Assembly: GCF_003028855.1 (NCBI RefSeq)
Contig: NZ_CP028324.1
Span: 5,084,001-5,148,000 of the forward strand
Length of the DNA: 64,000 nucleotides
Source of the DNA: Pseudoduganella armeniaca
GTDB taxonomy: Bacteria; Pseudomonadota; Gammaproteobacteria; Burkholderiales; Burkholderiaceae_D
Direction of reading: 5' to 3'
The position numbers were made by a program, and so were the translations under genes. This document shows, one piece after another, positions 37,660 through 46,766 of this stretch. Positions within the stretch are counted from its first letter, which is position 1; every line of letters starts with the position of its first letter. Below the pieces are notes generated by a model. The model worked only from the letters and a program-made list of their open reading frames with translations, had not been told where the DNA came from and did no database searches.

Positions 37660-40600
37660 TTACCGCTGCATCGACTCCCACACCTTGAACAGCCGCTTGA
37701 CCGACACCGGCATCGGCGTGCGCAGCTCCTGCGCGAACAGCGACACGCGCAGCTCCTCCAGCAGCCAGCGAAATTCCACCAGCTTAGGATCGGTGTTCTT
37801 GCCGGCCGACTTGTCGCGCGCCACCCGCAGATAAGGCTGCGCGGCCTGGTGCCACTCGGCCATCGCCTTGGCATCGCGCGCGGGATCGGCGCGCAGCTTC
37901 TCCAGCCGCACGTTCATCGCCTTCAGGTAGCGCGGGAAATGCGCCAGCTGGGCGAACTCCGTATCGAGCAGGAAGCGCTTGTGCACCAGGCCCTTCAACT
38001 GCTCCTGCATGTCGGCGGCAGCCTGCTGGTTGATGCCTTGCAGGCGCTTGGGCAGGCCGTGGAACTCCGTCAGTACCTGCGACACCAGGCGCGCGATCTC
38101 GTTCACCAGCAGCACCAGGCGTGACTTGCCCTCGTCCTTGCGCTTGTTGAACGAGGCCGCGTCCGTCGGCAGCGGGTCCTGCAGGCAGGCGATGTCGATC
38201 GCCTTGGCGATGATCTGGTCACGCAGCTCCTCCTGCGTGCCCATGCTCATGAACTGCATGCCCATCTGCTGCAGGTTCGGGATGCTCTTCTCGACGAACT
38301 TGATCTGGTCCTTCATCTGCAGCGCGAACAGCCGGCGCAGGCCGATGCGGTGCGTGCGCGCCGCCACGTTCGGATCGTCGAATACCTCCAGGTCGCAGTG
38401 CGTGCCCTTGTCGACCAGGGCCGGGAAGCCGATCAAGGTCAGCTTGCCCTGCACGATCTCCAGCAGTTCCGGCAGCTCGCCGAAGGTCCACGCCGTGATG
38501 TTGGTGTGCGCGGCAGCCGGTGCCGGTGCCGGCGCGGGGGTCGGCGGCGGCGCGCTGCCCGGCTTGCCGCCGGCCTTGACCTCGCCGGCGATGCCGCCGT
38601 GCGCGGGCTTGGCGGCTCCGGCGCCACCAAGCCGCGCCAGCGAACTCGCGGACGCCGGCGGCGCGTTCTCCGCCATCTTCTGGAAGCTCTGGCGCGCCTG
38701 CGCGCCGTATTCCGCCTGCAGGGTGGCGAGGTTGCGGCCCATGTCCAGCTGGCGCCCGTGCTCGTCGATCACCTTGAAGTTCATGAAGTGGTGCGCGGGC
38801 AGCTGTTCCGGCTTGAAGTCCGAGGTCAGCACGTTGATCGTCACCTGCTCGCGGATGTCGGCGATGATCGCGTCGATCAGGTCGCCCCGGCCGAACGCGT
38901 GCTTGGCGGCGATGCGTTCGCAGAACTTGGCCGCATACTCCGGCAGCGGCACCATGTGGCGGCGCTGCTTCTGCGGCAGGGATTTCAGCAGCAGGTGCAC
39001 CTTCTCCTTCAGCATGCCCGGCACCAGCCATTCGCAGCGTTCGCGCGAGAGCTGGTTCAGCGCATACAGCGGCACGTGCAGGGTCACGCCGTCGCGCACC
39101 GTGCCCGGCTCGAAGTGATAGGTCAGGCTCATCTCCACGCCCGCCGCCAGCATCTTCTTCGGGAACAGCTCCGTCGTCACGCCCGCCGCCTCGTGCCGCA
39201 TCAGGTCTTCCTTGACGAGGTACAGGAGCTTCGGGTCGGCCTGCGTGGCCTTCTTGTGCCAGGCCTCGAAGCCGGCGCCGTTGACGACGTCGTGCGGAAT
39301 CAGCTTGTCGTAGAACGCCTCGATCAGCTGCTCGTCCACCAGCACGTCCTGGCGGCGCGACTTGTGTTCCAGCGTCTCGATCTCCTTCACCAGCTTGTGG
39401 TTGTGGATGAAGAACGGCGCACGCGTGTCGTAGTCCCCCGCCACCAACGCATCGCGGATGAAGATTTCGCGCGCCTCGGCCGGGTTGTGCAGCGCGTAGT
39501 TGATGCGGCGCTGGCTATACACGGTCAGGCCGTACAGGGTCGCCTTCTCGGCCGCCGTGACCTGGGCTGGACGTTTCTCCCAGCGCGGCTCGCCCCACGA
39601 TTTCCTCAGCAGGTGCGCGCCCACCTTCTCCAGCCATTCCGGCTCGATCTTGGCGATGGTGCGCGCGTACAGCCGCGTCGTCTCGACCAGCTCCGCCGCC
39701 ATCACCCACTTGCCGGCCTTCTTGCCCAGCGCGGAGCCGGGCCAGATATGGAACTTGATGCCGCGCGCGCCCAGGTAGCCCGGGTCGTCTTCCATCTTGA
39801 AGCCGACGTTGCCCAGAAGGCCCGTCAGCAGCGCCATGTGCAGCTGCTCGTAGGTGGCGGGCGCCTCGTTCAGGCGCCAACCCTGTTCCTTCACCAGCGT
39901 GAGGAGCTGCGAATGGACGTCGCGCCACTCGCGCAACCGCACCTGCGACAGGAAATTGCTGCGGCAGTTGTCCATCAGCTGGCGGTTGGTCTTCTTGTGC
40001 GCGATCGCGTCCTCGAACCAGTGCCAGATCTTCAGGTAGGACAGGAACTCGGACTTGTCGTCGTTGAACTTGGCGTGCGCCTGGTCGGCCGCCTGCTGAT
40101 GCTCGATCGGGCGGTCGCGCGGGTCCTGTACCGACAGCGCGGAAGCCACGATCAGCACCTCCGTCAGGCAGGCGCTTTCCTGGCCGGCCAGGATCATGCG
40201 TCCCACGCGCGGGTCCAGCGGCAGCTTGGCCAGCTTGCGGCCCAGGTTCGTCAGGCGGTTGTCGTCATCGACGGCGCCCAGTTCCTGCAGCAGCTGGTAG
40301 CCGTCCGCGATCGCGCGCGCCAGCGGCGGCTCGATGAACGGGAACGTCTCCACGTCCGTCAGGTGCAGGGACTTCATGCGCAGGATGACGGCCGCCAGCG
40401 ACGAGCGCAGGATCTCCGGATCGGTGAACTTGGGCCGCTGGTTGAAGTCCTCCTCGTCGTACAGGCGGATGCAGACGCCGTCGGCCACGCGACCGCAACG
40501 GCCGGCGCGCTGGTTGGCGGCCGATTGCGCCACCGGTTCGATCTGCAACTGCTCGACCTTGTTGCGGTAGCTGTAGCGTTTTACGCGCGCGGTGCCGGCA

Positions 40601-41775
40601 TCGACGACGTAGCGGATGCCCGGCACCGTCAGCGACGTCTCCGCCACGTTGGTCGCCAGCACGATGCGGCGCGCGTTCGTGGTGCGGAACACGCGGTCCT
40701 GCTCCTCCACCGACAAGCGCGCGAACAGCGGCAGGATCTCCACGTGCGGCGGGTGGTGCTTGCGCAGCGCCTCGGCCGCGTCGCGGATCTCGCGCTCGCC
40801 CGGCAGGAACACCAGCACGTCGCCCTGCCCGATGCGGCACACCTCATCGACGCCGTCGACGATGGCATCCATCAGGTCGCGCTTGTCCTTCGCGGCGGCG
40901 GACGTGCGCAGTTGCGGCTTGGCCGCGTTGGCGCCCGGCGGCAACGCGATCGCTTCCCGCTCGACCGGACGGTAGCGGATCTCCACCGCATACAGGCGGC
41001 CGGACACCTCGATGACCGGCACCGGTGGCTTGCCTTCCTGCGCGAAGTGGCGCGCGAAGCGCTCGGCGTCGATGGTGGCGGACGTGATGATCACCTTCAG
41101 GTCCGGCCGGCGCGGCAGCAGCTGCTTCAGGTAGCCCAGCAGGAAATCGATGTTCAGGCTGCGCTCGTGGGCCTCGTCGATGATGATCGTGTCGTAGCCC
41201 TTGAGCAGCGGATCGGTCTGGGTTTCGGCCAGCAGGATACCGTCCGTCATCAGCTTGACCCAGGCGCCCTTGTGCAGGGTGTCGTTGAAGCGCACCTTGT
41301 AGCCCACGTGCTCGCCCAGCGGCGTGCCCAGTTCCTGCGCGATGCGCTTGGCGGTGGACGAGGCGGCGATGCGGCGCGGCTGCGTGTGGCCGATCAGGCC
41401 ATTCTGGCCGCGCCCCAGTTCCAGGCAGATCTTCGGCAGCTGGGTGGTCTTGCCGGAACCCGTCTCGCCGGAGACGATCACCACCTGGTGGCGGCGCAGC
41501 GCCTCGGCGATCTCCTCGCGCCGGCCCGATACGGGCAGGTCTTCCGGGAAGCGGATGGCGGGGAGCGGATTGCGGAACGCGCGGTCCGCCTCGCGTTCGG
41601 CGCGTTGCGCTTCGCGGGCGGCGCGCGCGGCCGCCTGCTCCGGCGTTTCGGGACGGCGCTGGGCCGGCTCGCCACGGCGGCCGTCGCCCCGTGGGCGGCG
41701 TGCCTGGCCGCCGGAGGACGTCTCTGCGGGCGTTGCGGAAGAGGGGGAACGGGACTGCTTGCTGGCTTCTGACAT
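37660..41775 (-). CDS. hrpA: ATP-dependent RNA helicase HrpA
   Basis: 1371 residues, slightly longer than E. coli HrpA (about 1300). DEAH-box helicase. Walker A is GETGSGKTTQLPK and Walker B DEAHERSLNIDFLLGY. Motif III SATID and motif VI QRAGRCGR follow, with the HA2/OB region and the large C-terminal DUF3418-type domain. About 70 basic, Ser/Pro/Ala-rich residues precede the core, and a Pro/Ala-rich insert (PPPTPAPAPAPA) lies near residue 1090. In E. coli HrpA resolves stalled ribosomes. It is divergent from argA with 45 bp between the start codons. Confidence 0.95.
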   Translation of the reverse strand: MSEASKQSRSPSSATPAETSSGGQARRPRGDGRRGEPAQRRPETPEQAAARAAREAQRAEREADRAFRNPLPAIRFPEDLPVSGRREEIAEALRRHQVVIVSGETGSGKTTQLPKICLELGRGQNGLIGHTQPRRIAASSTAKRIAQELGTPLGEHVGYKVRFNDTLHKGAWVKLMTDGILLAETQTDPLLKGYDTIIIDEAHERSLNIDFLLGYLKQLLPRRPDLKVIITSATIDAERFARHFAQEGKPPVPVIEVSGRLYAVEIRYRPVEREAIALPPGANAAKPQLRTSAAAKDKRDLMDAIVDGVDEVCRIGQGDVLVFLPGEREIRDAAEALRKHHPPHVEILPLFARLSVEEQDRVFRTTNARRIVLATNVAETSLTVPGIRYVVDAGTARVKRYSYRNKVEQLQIEPVAQSAANQRAGRCGRVADGVCIRLYDEEDFNQRPKFTDPEILRSSLAAVILRMKSLHLTDVETFPFIEPPLARAIADGYQLLQELGAVDDDNRLTNLGRKLAKLPLDPRVGRMILAGQESACLTEVLIVASALSVQDPRDRPIEHQQAADQAHAKFNDDKSEFLSYLKIWHWFEDAIAHKKTNRQLMDNCRSNFLSQVRLREWRDVHSQLLTLVKEQGWRLNEAPATYEQLHMALLTGLLGNVGFKMEDDPGYLGARGIKFHIWPGSALGKKAGKWVMAAELVETTRLYARTIAKIEPEWLEKVGAHLLRKSWGEPRWEKRPAQVTAAEKATLYGLTVYSQRRINYALHNPAEAREIFIRDALVAGDYDTRAPFFIHNHKLVKEIETLEHKSRRQDVLVDEQLIEAFYDKLIPHDVVNGAGFEAWHKKATQADPKLLYLVKEDLMRHEAAGVTTELFPKKMLAAGVEMSLTYHFEPGTVRDGVTLHVPLYALNQLSRERCEWLVPGMLKEKVHLLLKSLPQKQRRHMVPLPEYAAKFCERIAAKHAFGRGDLIDAIIADIREQVTINVLTSDFKPEQLPAHHFMNFKVIDEHGRQLDMGRNLATLQAEYGAQARQSFQKMAENAPPASASSLARLGGAGAAKPAHGGIAGEVKAGGKPGSAPPPTPAPAPAPAAAHTNITAWTFGELPELLEIVQGKLTLIGFPALVDKGTHCDLEVFDDPNVAARTHRIGLRRLFALQMKDQIKFVEKSIPNLQQMGMQFMSMGTQEELRDQIIAKAIDIACLQDPLPTDAASFNKRKDEGKSRLVLLVNEIARLVSQVLTEFHGLPKRLQGINQQAAADMQEQLKGLVHKRFLLDTEFAQLAHFPRYLKAMNVRLEKLRADPARDAKAMAEWHQAAQPYLRVARDKSAGKNTDPKLVEFRWLLEELRVSLFAQELRTPMPVSVKRLFKVWESMQR

Positions 41776-41816
41776 TGTTTTTTACATAGATTTGCGGCGA
41801 AAACCGCGCAGCGAAT

Positions 41817-41822
41817 TATAAT
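41817..41822 (+). promoter_or_regulatory. -10 element of argA, suggesting a leaderless mRNA
   Basis: TATAAT is a perfect sigma70 -10 box and ends 7 bases before the second possible argA ATG (41830). A start site at or next to this ATG would give a leaderless transcript. The best upstream -35 (TTGCGG, 41792-41797) has a long 19-base spacer. Confidence 0.5.
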
Positions 41823-41829
41823 GCGGCCA

Positions 41830-43140
41830 ATGGAAAACCCTACCGAATTCGTCCACTGGCTGCGCTCTGTCGCGCCGTATATCCACGCCTTTCGCGGCAA
41901 GACCTTCGTGATCGCCTTTCCGGGCGAGCTGGTGGCGGCCGGCGCCCTGCCCGTGCTGGCGCACGACCTGTCGCTGCTGCACGCGCTGGGCATCAAGGTC
42001 GTCGTCGTGTACGGCTCGCGCCCGCAGGTCGCCGAACAACTGGCCCTGCGTAACGTCGCGGGCCGCTTCCACAACGGCATCCGGATCACCGATACCGCCG
42101 CGATGGAATGCGCCAAGGAAGCGGCCGGCGAACTGCGCCTCGATATCGAGGCCGCGTTCAGCCAGGGCTTGCCGAACACGCCGATGTCGAACGCGGCGAT
42201 CCGCATCATTTCCGGCAACTTCGTCACGGCGCGCCCGCTGGGGGTGATCGACGGCGTCGACCTGGAACTGACCGGCGTCACCCGCAAGGTCGATGCCGAG
42301 ACGATCCACTCGATCCTCGGCACCGGTGGCCTGATCCTGTTGTCGCCGCTGGGCTTCTCGCCGACCGGCGAGGCGTTCAACCTGACGATGGAAGACGTGG
42401 CCGTCTCCGCCGCCGTGGCGCTGCATGCCGATAAGCTCATCTTCATCACCGAGACCGAGATGATGCGCGACGCGGCCGGCACCGACATCCGCGAACTGTC
42501 CTCGCACCAGGCCGAGGCGGTGCTGCAGGCCGGCTTCCTGGCGCCCGAGACGGCGTTCTACCTGCAGCACGCGGTGAAAGCCTGCAACAGCGGCGTGGAG
42601 CGCTCGCACATCGTGCCGTTCGCGATGGACGGGTCGGCCATGCTGGAACTGTTCACCCACGATGGCGTGGGCACGATGATCAGCCACGAGAACCTGGAAA
42701 GCCTGCGACCTGCCACAATTGAGGACGTCGGCGGGATTATCAAGCTGATCGAACCGCTGGAAGCGGACGGCACGCTGGTCAAGCGCGGCCGCGAGCTGAT
42801 CGAGCGCGAAATCAATTACTTCTCCGTCATCGAGCACGATGGCGTGATCTTTGGCTGCGCCGCGCTGTACCCGTTCCCGGAAGAGAAGATGGCGGAAATG
42901 GCATGCCTGACCGTCAATCCGGAAGTGCAGGCGCAGGGCGACGGCGAACGCATCCTGAAACACCTGGAGAACCGCGCGCGCGCATCCGGCATCACCAAGC
43001 TGTTCGTGCTGACGACGCGCACGGCGCACTGGTTCATCAAGCGCGGCTTCGTACCGGCCACCGTGGATGCGCTGCCGAAGGACCGCCAGCGCATGTACAA
43101 CTGGCAGCGCAAGTCCCAGGTCCTGGTGAAGACCTTATAA
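41830..43140 (+). CDS. argA: N-acetylglutamate synthase, ArgA type
   Basis: First step of arginine synthesis: acetyl-CoA plus glutamate gives N-acetylglutamate. 436 residues from MENPTEFVHWLRSVAPYIHA. An in-frame ATG nine bases upstream (41821) lies inside the -10 box, so I prefer 41830. The amino-acid-kinase domain (KTFVIAFPGELVAAGALPVL, VVVYGSRPQVAEQL) is followed by a GNAT domain (ATIEDVGGIIKLIEPLEADG, MACLTVNPEVQAQGDGERIL, FIKRGFVPATVDALP). This is the classical ArgA, inhibited by arginine in other proteobacteria. It lacks a ribosome-binding site. The unit runs on into yggX. Confidence 0.93.
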   Translation: MENPTEFVHWLRSVAPYIHAFRGKTFVIAFPGELVAAGALPVLAHDLSLLHALGIKVVVVYGSRPQVAEQLALRNVAGRFHNGIRITDTAAMECAKEAAGELRLDIEAAFSQGLPNTPMSNAAIRIISGNFVTARPLGVIDGVDLELTGVTRKVDAETIHSILGTGGLILLSPLGFSPTGEAFNLTMEDVAVSAAVALHADKLIFITETEMMRDAAGTDIRELSSHQAEAVLQAGFLAPETAFYLQHAVKACNSGVERSHIVPFAMDGSAMLELFTHDGVGTMISHENLESLRPATIEDVGGIIKLIEPLEADGTLVKRGRELIEREINYFSVIEHDGVIFGCAALYPFPEEKMAEMACLTVNPEVQAQGDGERILKHLENRARASGITKLFVLTTRTAHWFIKRGFVPATVDALPKDRQRMYNWQRKSQVLVKTL

Positions 43141-43174
43141 TCTCTTTTTCGCAAAAATCACAGGAGTCCCCGCG

Positions 43175-43447
43175 ATGGCCCGTACCGTCCACTGCATCAA
43201 ACTGAACAAGGAAGCCGAAGGCCTGGACTTCCCACCGTATCCGGGTGAACTGGGCAAGAAGATCTACGAATCCGTGTCGAAGGAAGCCTGGGCTGCGTGG
43301 CTCAAGCACCAGACGATGCTGGTCAACGAAAACCGCCTGAACCTGGCCGACGTGCGCGCCCGCAAATACCTGGCCGCGCAGATGGAGAAGCACTTCTTCG
43401 GCGAAGGCGCCGACCAGGCCATGGGCTACGTGCCGCCACCGGCCTGA
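43175..43447 (+). CDS. yggX: Fe(2+)-trafficking / oxidative damage protection protein YggX
   Basis: 90 residues, full length. RTVHCIKLNKEAEGLDFPPYPGE contains the conserved Cys and PYPG segment, and LKHQTMLVNENRLNLADVRARKYL is the helical core. It supports iron handling and protects Fe-S proteins from oxidants. It starts 34 bp after argA and ends in a strong terminator. Confidence 0.96.
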   Translation: MARTVHCIKLNKEAEGLDFPPYPGELGKKIYESVSKEAWAAWLKHQTMLVNENRLNLADVRARKYLAAQMEKHFFGEGADQAMGYVPPPA

Positions 43448-43468
43448 GCTTGACTGCTCTGCAATGTA

Positions 43469-43495
43469 AAACGGCGCCGCGGCGCCGTTTTTTTT
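43469..43495 (+). terminator. Rho-independent terminator after yggX
   Basis: Stem ACGGCGCC/GGCGCCGT with a 2-base centre, followed by a run of T to 43495. Confidence 0.85.
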
Positions 43496-43533
43496 CGCCC
43501 GAGAATCGCAGGCTCCCGACTCATTTGTTGCCT

Positions 43534-43594
43534 GAAAATCGGTGACAGTCACCAATTTTCAGTTCGTGAAAAACAGTGACTGTCACCGTTTTTA
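43534..43594. repeat. REP-like double palindrome between yggX and the GH5 gene
   Basis: Two nested near-palindromes: GAAAATCGGTGAC with its partner GTCACCAATTTTC (43534-43560), and GAAAAACAGTGAC with GTCACCGTTTTT. The shared core is GGTGACAGTCACC. It lies at a 3'-3' junction. Confidence 0.75.
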
Positions 43595-45004
43595 TTTGGC
43601 GGCGTTGACGATGGCGTTGCTGACGTCGGGATACAGCAGTGCGCCGGTGGCGCGGTTGAACAGGCCCGACTGATGATTGTCCGGCGAGCCGTTGTCCCAG
43701 TACATCGGCACCAAGCCGTGCGTGTACGCGGAGCGGGTGATGTACTGGTCCCAGTACTTGCGGTAGGTGCCGGCCGCATCGTATTCCGTGCGCAGCATCG
43801 CCGCGTACTCGCCCAGCAGCACGGGGATGCCCTTGTCGATGAAGCGCTGCTTCATCTTCTGGAACTGGGCATCGGTGTACGACTCGTTGGCCCAGCCGGA
43901 CGGGTGGGCGGCCTGGCCCCACTTCCAGCTGCCCGAGTTGGCGTCCAGGGTGAAGTCGTACGGATCGTAGTAATGCACCTCCATCATCAGGCGGCTCGCG
44001 ACGGTGTCGGTGGGCGGCGTGGCGTTGCAGCTGTTGGCGTGGTCGATATTGGTGTTGAAGCCCTGTACCACCAGGTGGCGCCTGGCGTTGTTGCCGCCGG
44101 TGGCGCGCACCGTGTTGACGAACAGCTGGTTGAAACCGCGCTGCACCTCGCAATACTCGATCGTCGGCGCGTTGTAGTCGCCGTCCACCATCACCTCGTT
44201 GGTGCCGGCGAACAGCAGCGTGTCGTCGTGGTTGCGGAAATTGTTGGCGATCTGCGTCCAGAACTTGGCCAGCCGCGCGTTGGCTTCCTGCTGGCGCGCA
44301 TAGGTCGGCTGCAGCCAGCCGCCGTCCCAGTGCACATTGATCATGGCGACCAGGCCCGCGTTGTGGGCGTAGTTGACGACCTCCGTCACCCGCGTCATCC
44401 ACTGCGGGCTGATGTTGTCGTTGGCGTCGGCATACTGCTTCCACGAGACCGGAATGCGCACGCTCTTGTAACCCGCCGCCTTGACGCCGTTGAACAGCGC
44501 CTGCGAGGCGGGTGCGTTGCCCCACGCCGCCTCGTTGAAGTTGGTGCTGCCCCAGACGTAGGTGCCGCCGATCGACTCCAGCGAGTTACCCAGGTTCCAG
44601 CCGGGCACCATCGACGGCGCCAGCTGCGTGCTGGCGAGGTTGCGCATGACGCCCACCCGCACGGCCCGGGCGGCGCCGGAATTGAAGCTGCCGCTGCCCG
44701 TGGTGAACTTGATCCAGTACCAGTAGGCCCGGCCGGCGACGGCGCCGCTGTCCGTATAGCCGGTGGCCGTACCGCCCAGCTGGGCGATGCGGGTGCGGCC
44801 GGCCACGTCGCTGTCGGTGTCGCGGTAGACCTGGACGGCGCTGACCGTGCCGCTGGTGGTCCAGCTGAGCTGGACGCCACTGCCGCTGCCGCTGGCGGAG
44901 AGGCATACCGTGGCGCCGCCGCCGCTGCCGCAGCTCTGGGCATGCACCAACGGCGTGGCGCAGACGGCCAGCGCCATCATGGTCCTGGATAGCAATGCAC
45001 TCAT
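43592..45004 (-). CDS. Secreted GH5-family glycoside hydrolase (cellulase-like)
   Basis: 470 residues. Signal peptide ends around PLVHAQ (residue 23). A fibronectin-III-like or carbohydrate-associated beta domain spans about 25-118 (VQLSWTTSGTVSAVQVYRDT). The GH5 barrel begins at PGWNLGNSLESIGG, with SVRIPVSWKQY, MINVHWDGGW, acid/base Glu270 in LLFAGTNEV, EVHYYDPYDFT and nucleophile Glu399 in PVLLGEYAA. The resemblance is to endo-beta-1,4-glucanases. It is alone, with no polysaccharide locus beside it. Confidence 0.9.
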   Translation of the reverse strand: MSALLSRTMMALAVCATPLVHAQSCGSGGGATVCLSASGSGSGVQLSWTTSGTVSAVQVYRDTDSDVAGRTRIAQLGGTATGYTDSGAVAGRAYWYWIKFTTGSGSFNSGAARAVRVGVMRNLASTQLAPSMVPGWNLGNSLESIGGTYVWGSTNFNEAAWGNAPASQALFNGVKAAGYKSVRIPVSWKQYADANDNISPQWMTRVTEVVNYAHNAGLVAMINVHWDGGWLQPTYARQQEANARLAKFWTQIANNFRNHDDTLLFAGTNEVMVDGDYNAPTIEYCEVQRGFNQLFVNTVRATGGNNARRHLVVQGFNTNIDHANSCNATPPTDTVASRLMMEVHYYDPYDFTLDANSGSWKWGQAAHPSGWANESYTDAQFQKMKQRFIDKGIPVLLGEYAAMLRTEYDAAGTYRKYWDQYITRSAYTHGLVPMYWDNGSPDNHQSGLFNRATGALLYPDVSNAIVNAAK

Positions 45005-45151
45005 CTTGTTTTACCTTTCATGAAGGGCCCGGCACGGTGTCTCCTCCGCACTCGGGCGTTGGGGAAGCGCTGCGGCTATTCTGGAAGGGCGTGCGGGGGC
45101 CGGCAATTGCGAAAATCGCTGGCGGGGGGTATCAAATTGCAGGGTCGGGGT

Positions 45152-45241
45152 CGCGGATGAAAACCGGGGACATGGTGCTGGCAAGCATGCCAGCACCGCT
45201 ACGCAGGCGCCCCTGCTGCACTCCCAAAGGGACAGTACCCC
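45152..45241. repeat. Degenerate REP-like composite upstream of the GH5 gene
   Basis: It begins with CGCGGATGAAAACCGGGGAC, matching the repeat cluster at 9607-9626. An unrelated perfect hairpin GGTGCTGGCA/TGCCAGCACC (45174-45197) follows, and GGGACAGTACCCC closes it. It lies in the 248-base gap between the GH5 start and the lipoprotein gene. Confidence 0.65.
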
Positions 45242-45252
45242 GACCTCAAAAG

Positions 45253-45582
45253 CTAACGGGGCATCGGCACGCACTGCCGCAGCTCGCAGCGTGCCAGGAA
45301 CGTGCGCCCGTCATCGCAGCGCAGCCGGTAGACCTCGACCGGGCCCGGCTCGGAGACCAGGCCGGCGCCCTGCTTGCCGGTGCAGCCGGCCTGGCGCGCC
45401 AGGCGCTCGACGGTGGCGGACGATACGCCGGAGCGGAACGGCACCGTCTCGATCGGCGTGCCGTCGTGCGTGGGACCCTGGCCGACGACGACCGGCGTGG
45501 CCGGCGCCATGGCGATGGGCGCTGGCGCCTTGGCGGCGCATGCGGCCAGCAGTGGCAGCGCGAACCAGGCCAGGCGCGGCAT
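45253..45582 (-). CDS. Small lipoprotein of unknown function
   Basis: 109 residues from an ATG 2 bp after the rpiA stop, with GGAG upstream. A lipobox (LLAAC) gives a lipidated Cys near residue 15. An Ala/Pro-rich linker leads to a small domain with four cysteines (AGCTGKQG, RLRCDDGR, RCELRQCVP). No family recognised. Coupled to rpiA by position. Confidence 0.65.
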   Translation of the reverse strand: MPRLAWFALPLLAACAAKAPAPIAMAPATPVVVGQGPTHDGTPIETVPFRSGVSSATVERLARQAGCTGKQGAGLVSEPGPVEVYRLRCDDGRTFLARCELRQCVPMPR

Positions 45583-45584
45583 GG

Positions 45585-46262
45585 TCAATACTCCAGCTTG
45601 CGCACGCCGTCCGCCGTGCCCAGCAGGCAGACGTCGGCGCCGCGCGCGGCAAACAGGCCGACGGCGACGACGCCGACGATCGCGTTGATCTGCGTTTCCA
45701 GCGCCACCGGATCGGTGATCGACAGGCCGGCCACGTCGATGATGTTGCCGCCGTTGTCCGTCACGAAGGCCTCAGTCGAGCCGGCCTTGGTGCGCACCTT
45801 TGGCTGCCCGCCCAGCGCGGCCAGGCGGCGCATGACCGCGTTGCGGGCCATCGGCAGCACTTCGACCGGCAACGCGAACTTGCCCAGCGTCTCGACCAGC
45901 TTGGAGCCGTCGGCGATGCAGACGAACTGCTTCGATACCGAGGCGACGATCTTCTCGCGCGTCAGGGCCGCGCCGCCGCCCTTGATCATCGCGCCCCGGG
46001 CGTTGATCTCGTCGGCGCCATCGATGTAGACGGCGATCGACTCGACCTCGTTCAGGTCGAACACGGGGATGCCGTGGCCGGCCAGGCGCGCGGCCGTCGC
46101 TTCCGACGACGCCACGGTGCCCTTGATGCGGTCCTTGATCCTGGCCAGCTCGTCGATGAAGAAGTTGGCGGTCGAGCCGGTGCCGACACCGATGATCTCG
46201 CCGTCGACGACGTAGTCGATGGCGGCGCGGGCGGTGGCTTGTTTCAGTTCGTCTTGAGTCAT
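45585..46262 (-). CDS. rpiA: Ribose-5-phosphate isomerase A
   Basis: Interconverts ribose 5-phosphate and ribulose 5-phosphate in the pentose phosphate pathway. 225 residues from MTQDELKQATARAAI. Landmarks are VGTGSTANFFIDEL, ASSEATAARL, YIDGADEINARGAMIKGGGAAL (with catalytic Asp, Glu and Lys) and DNGGNIIDV. The longer open frame upstream is not conserved. Confidence 0.97.
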   Translation of the reverse strand: MTQDELKQATARAAIDYVVDGEIIGVGTGSTANFFIDELARIKDRIKGTVASSEATAARLAGHGIPVFDLNEVESIAVYIDGADEINARGAMIKGGGAALTREKIVASVSKQFVCIADGSKLVETLGKFALPVEVLPMARNAVMRRLAALGGQPKVRTKAGSTEAFVTDNGGNIIDVAGLSITDPVALETQINAIVGVVAVGLFAARGADVCLLGTADGVRKLEY

Positions 46263-46399
46263 AATTGCAATAAAAGGTGGGGAGACAGGGATACCCGCCA
46301 TTTTACCAGTGCCTCCCCTGGCCTTCGCCGTACGCCGAGACGCCGGACCGGCGAGCGTTGTGCGAAAATGGTGCCAGACCAGCCATCCGAACGAGCCAT

Positions 46400-46765
46400 A
46401 TGCCGAACACCACCGTACTGATCGTCGACGACAGCCGCGTTTCCCGCCTGGTCACGCGGCAGCACATCCTGGCCCGCCACGCCGACTGGACCATTGCCGA
46501 GGCCGCCAATGGCGAAGATGCCCTGGCCCAGGCGCCCACCCTGCAGCCGCAGCTGGTGCTGCTGGACGTGAACATGCCGGGCATGGGCGGCGTCGCCGCG
46601 GCCGAACAGTTGCGCAAGCTGCTGCCGCAAGCGCATATTTCGCTGCTGACAGCCAACGTGCAGGACGCGACCCGCCAGCGCGCCCAGGACCTGGGCATCG
46701 GCTTCATGGAAAAACCCATTACCGAAGAGCGCATCGCCCGACTGATCGCGCCGCTGGAAGGCTGA
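46400..46765 (+). CDS. Single-domain response regulator
   Basis: 121 residues, CheY-like, from MPNTTVLIVDDSRVSRLV. Phosphoacceptor Asp56 (VLLDVNMPGMGG), Thr in LLTANVQ and Lys in FMEKPITEER. No output domain. It starts an operon with a CheC-type phosphatase 1 bp downstream, so its phosphorylation state is the probable target of that phosphatase. Confidence 0.9.
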   Translation: MPNTTVLIVDDSRVSRLVTRQHILARHADWTIAEAANGEDALAQAPTLQPQLVLLDVNMPGMGGVAAAEQLRKLLPQAHISLLTANVQDATRQRAQDLGIGFMEKPITEERIARLIAPLEG

Positions 46766-46766
46766 C

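Noticed and set aside
38350..41772. Open frame of 1140 codons opposite hrpA
   Set aside because: It mirrors hrpA codons on the opposite strand of high-GC DNA; the translation is rich in Arg, His and Gln and has no domain.
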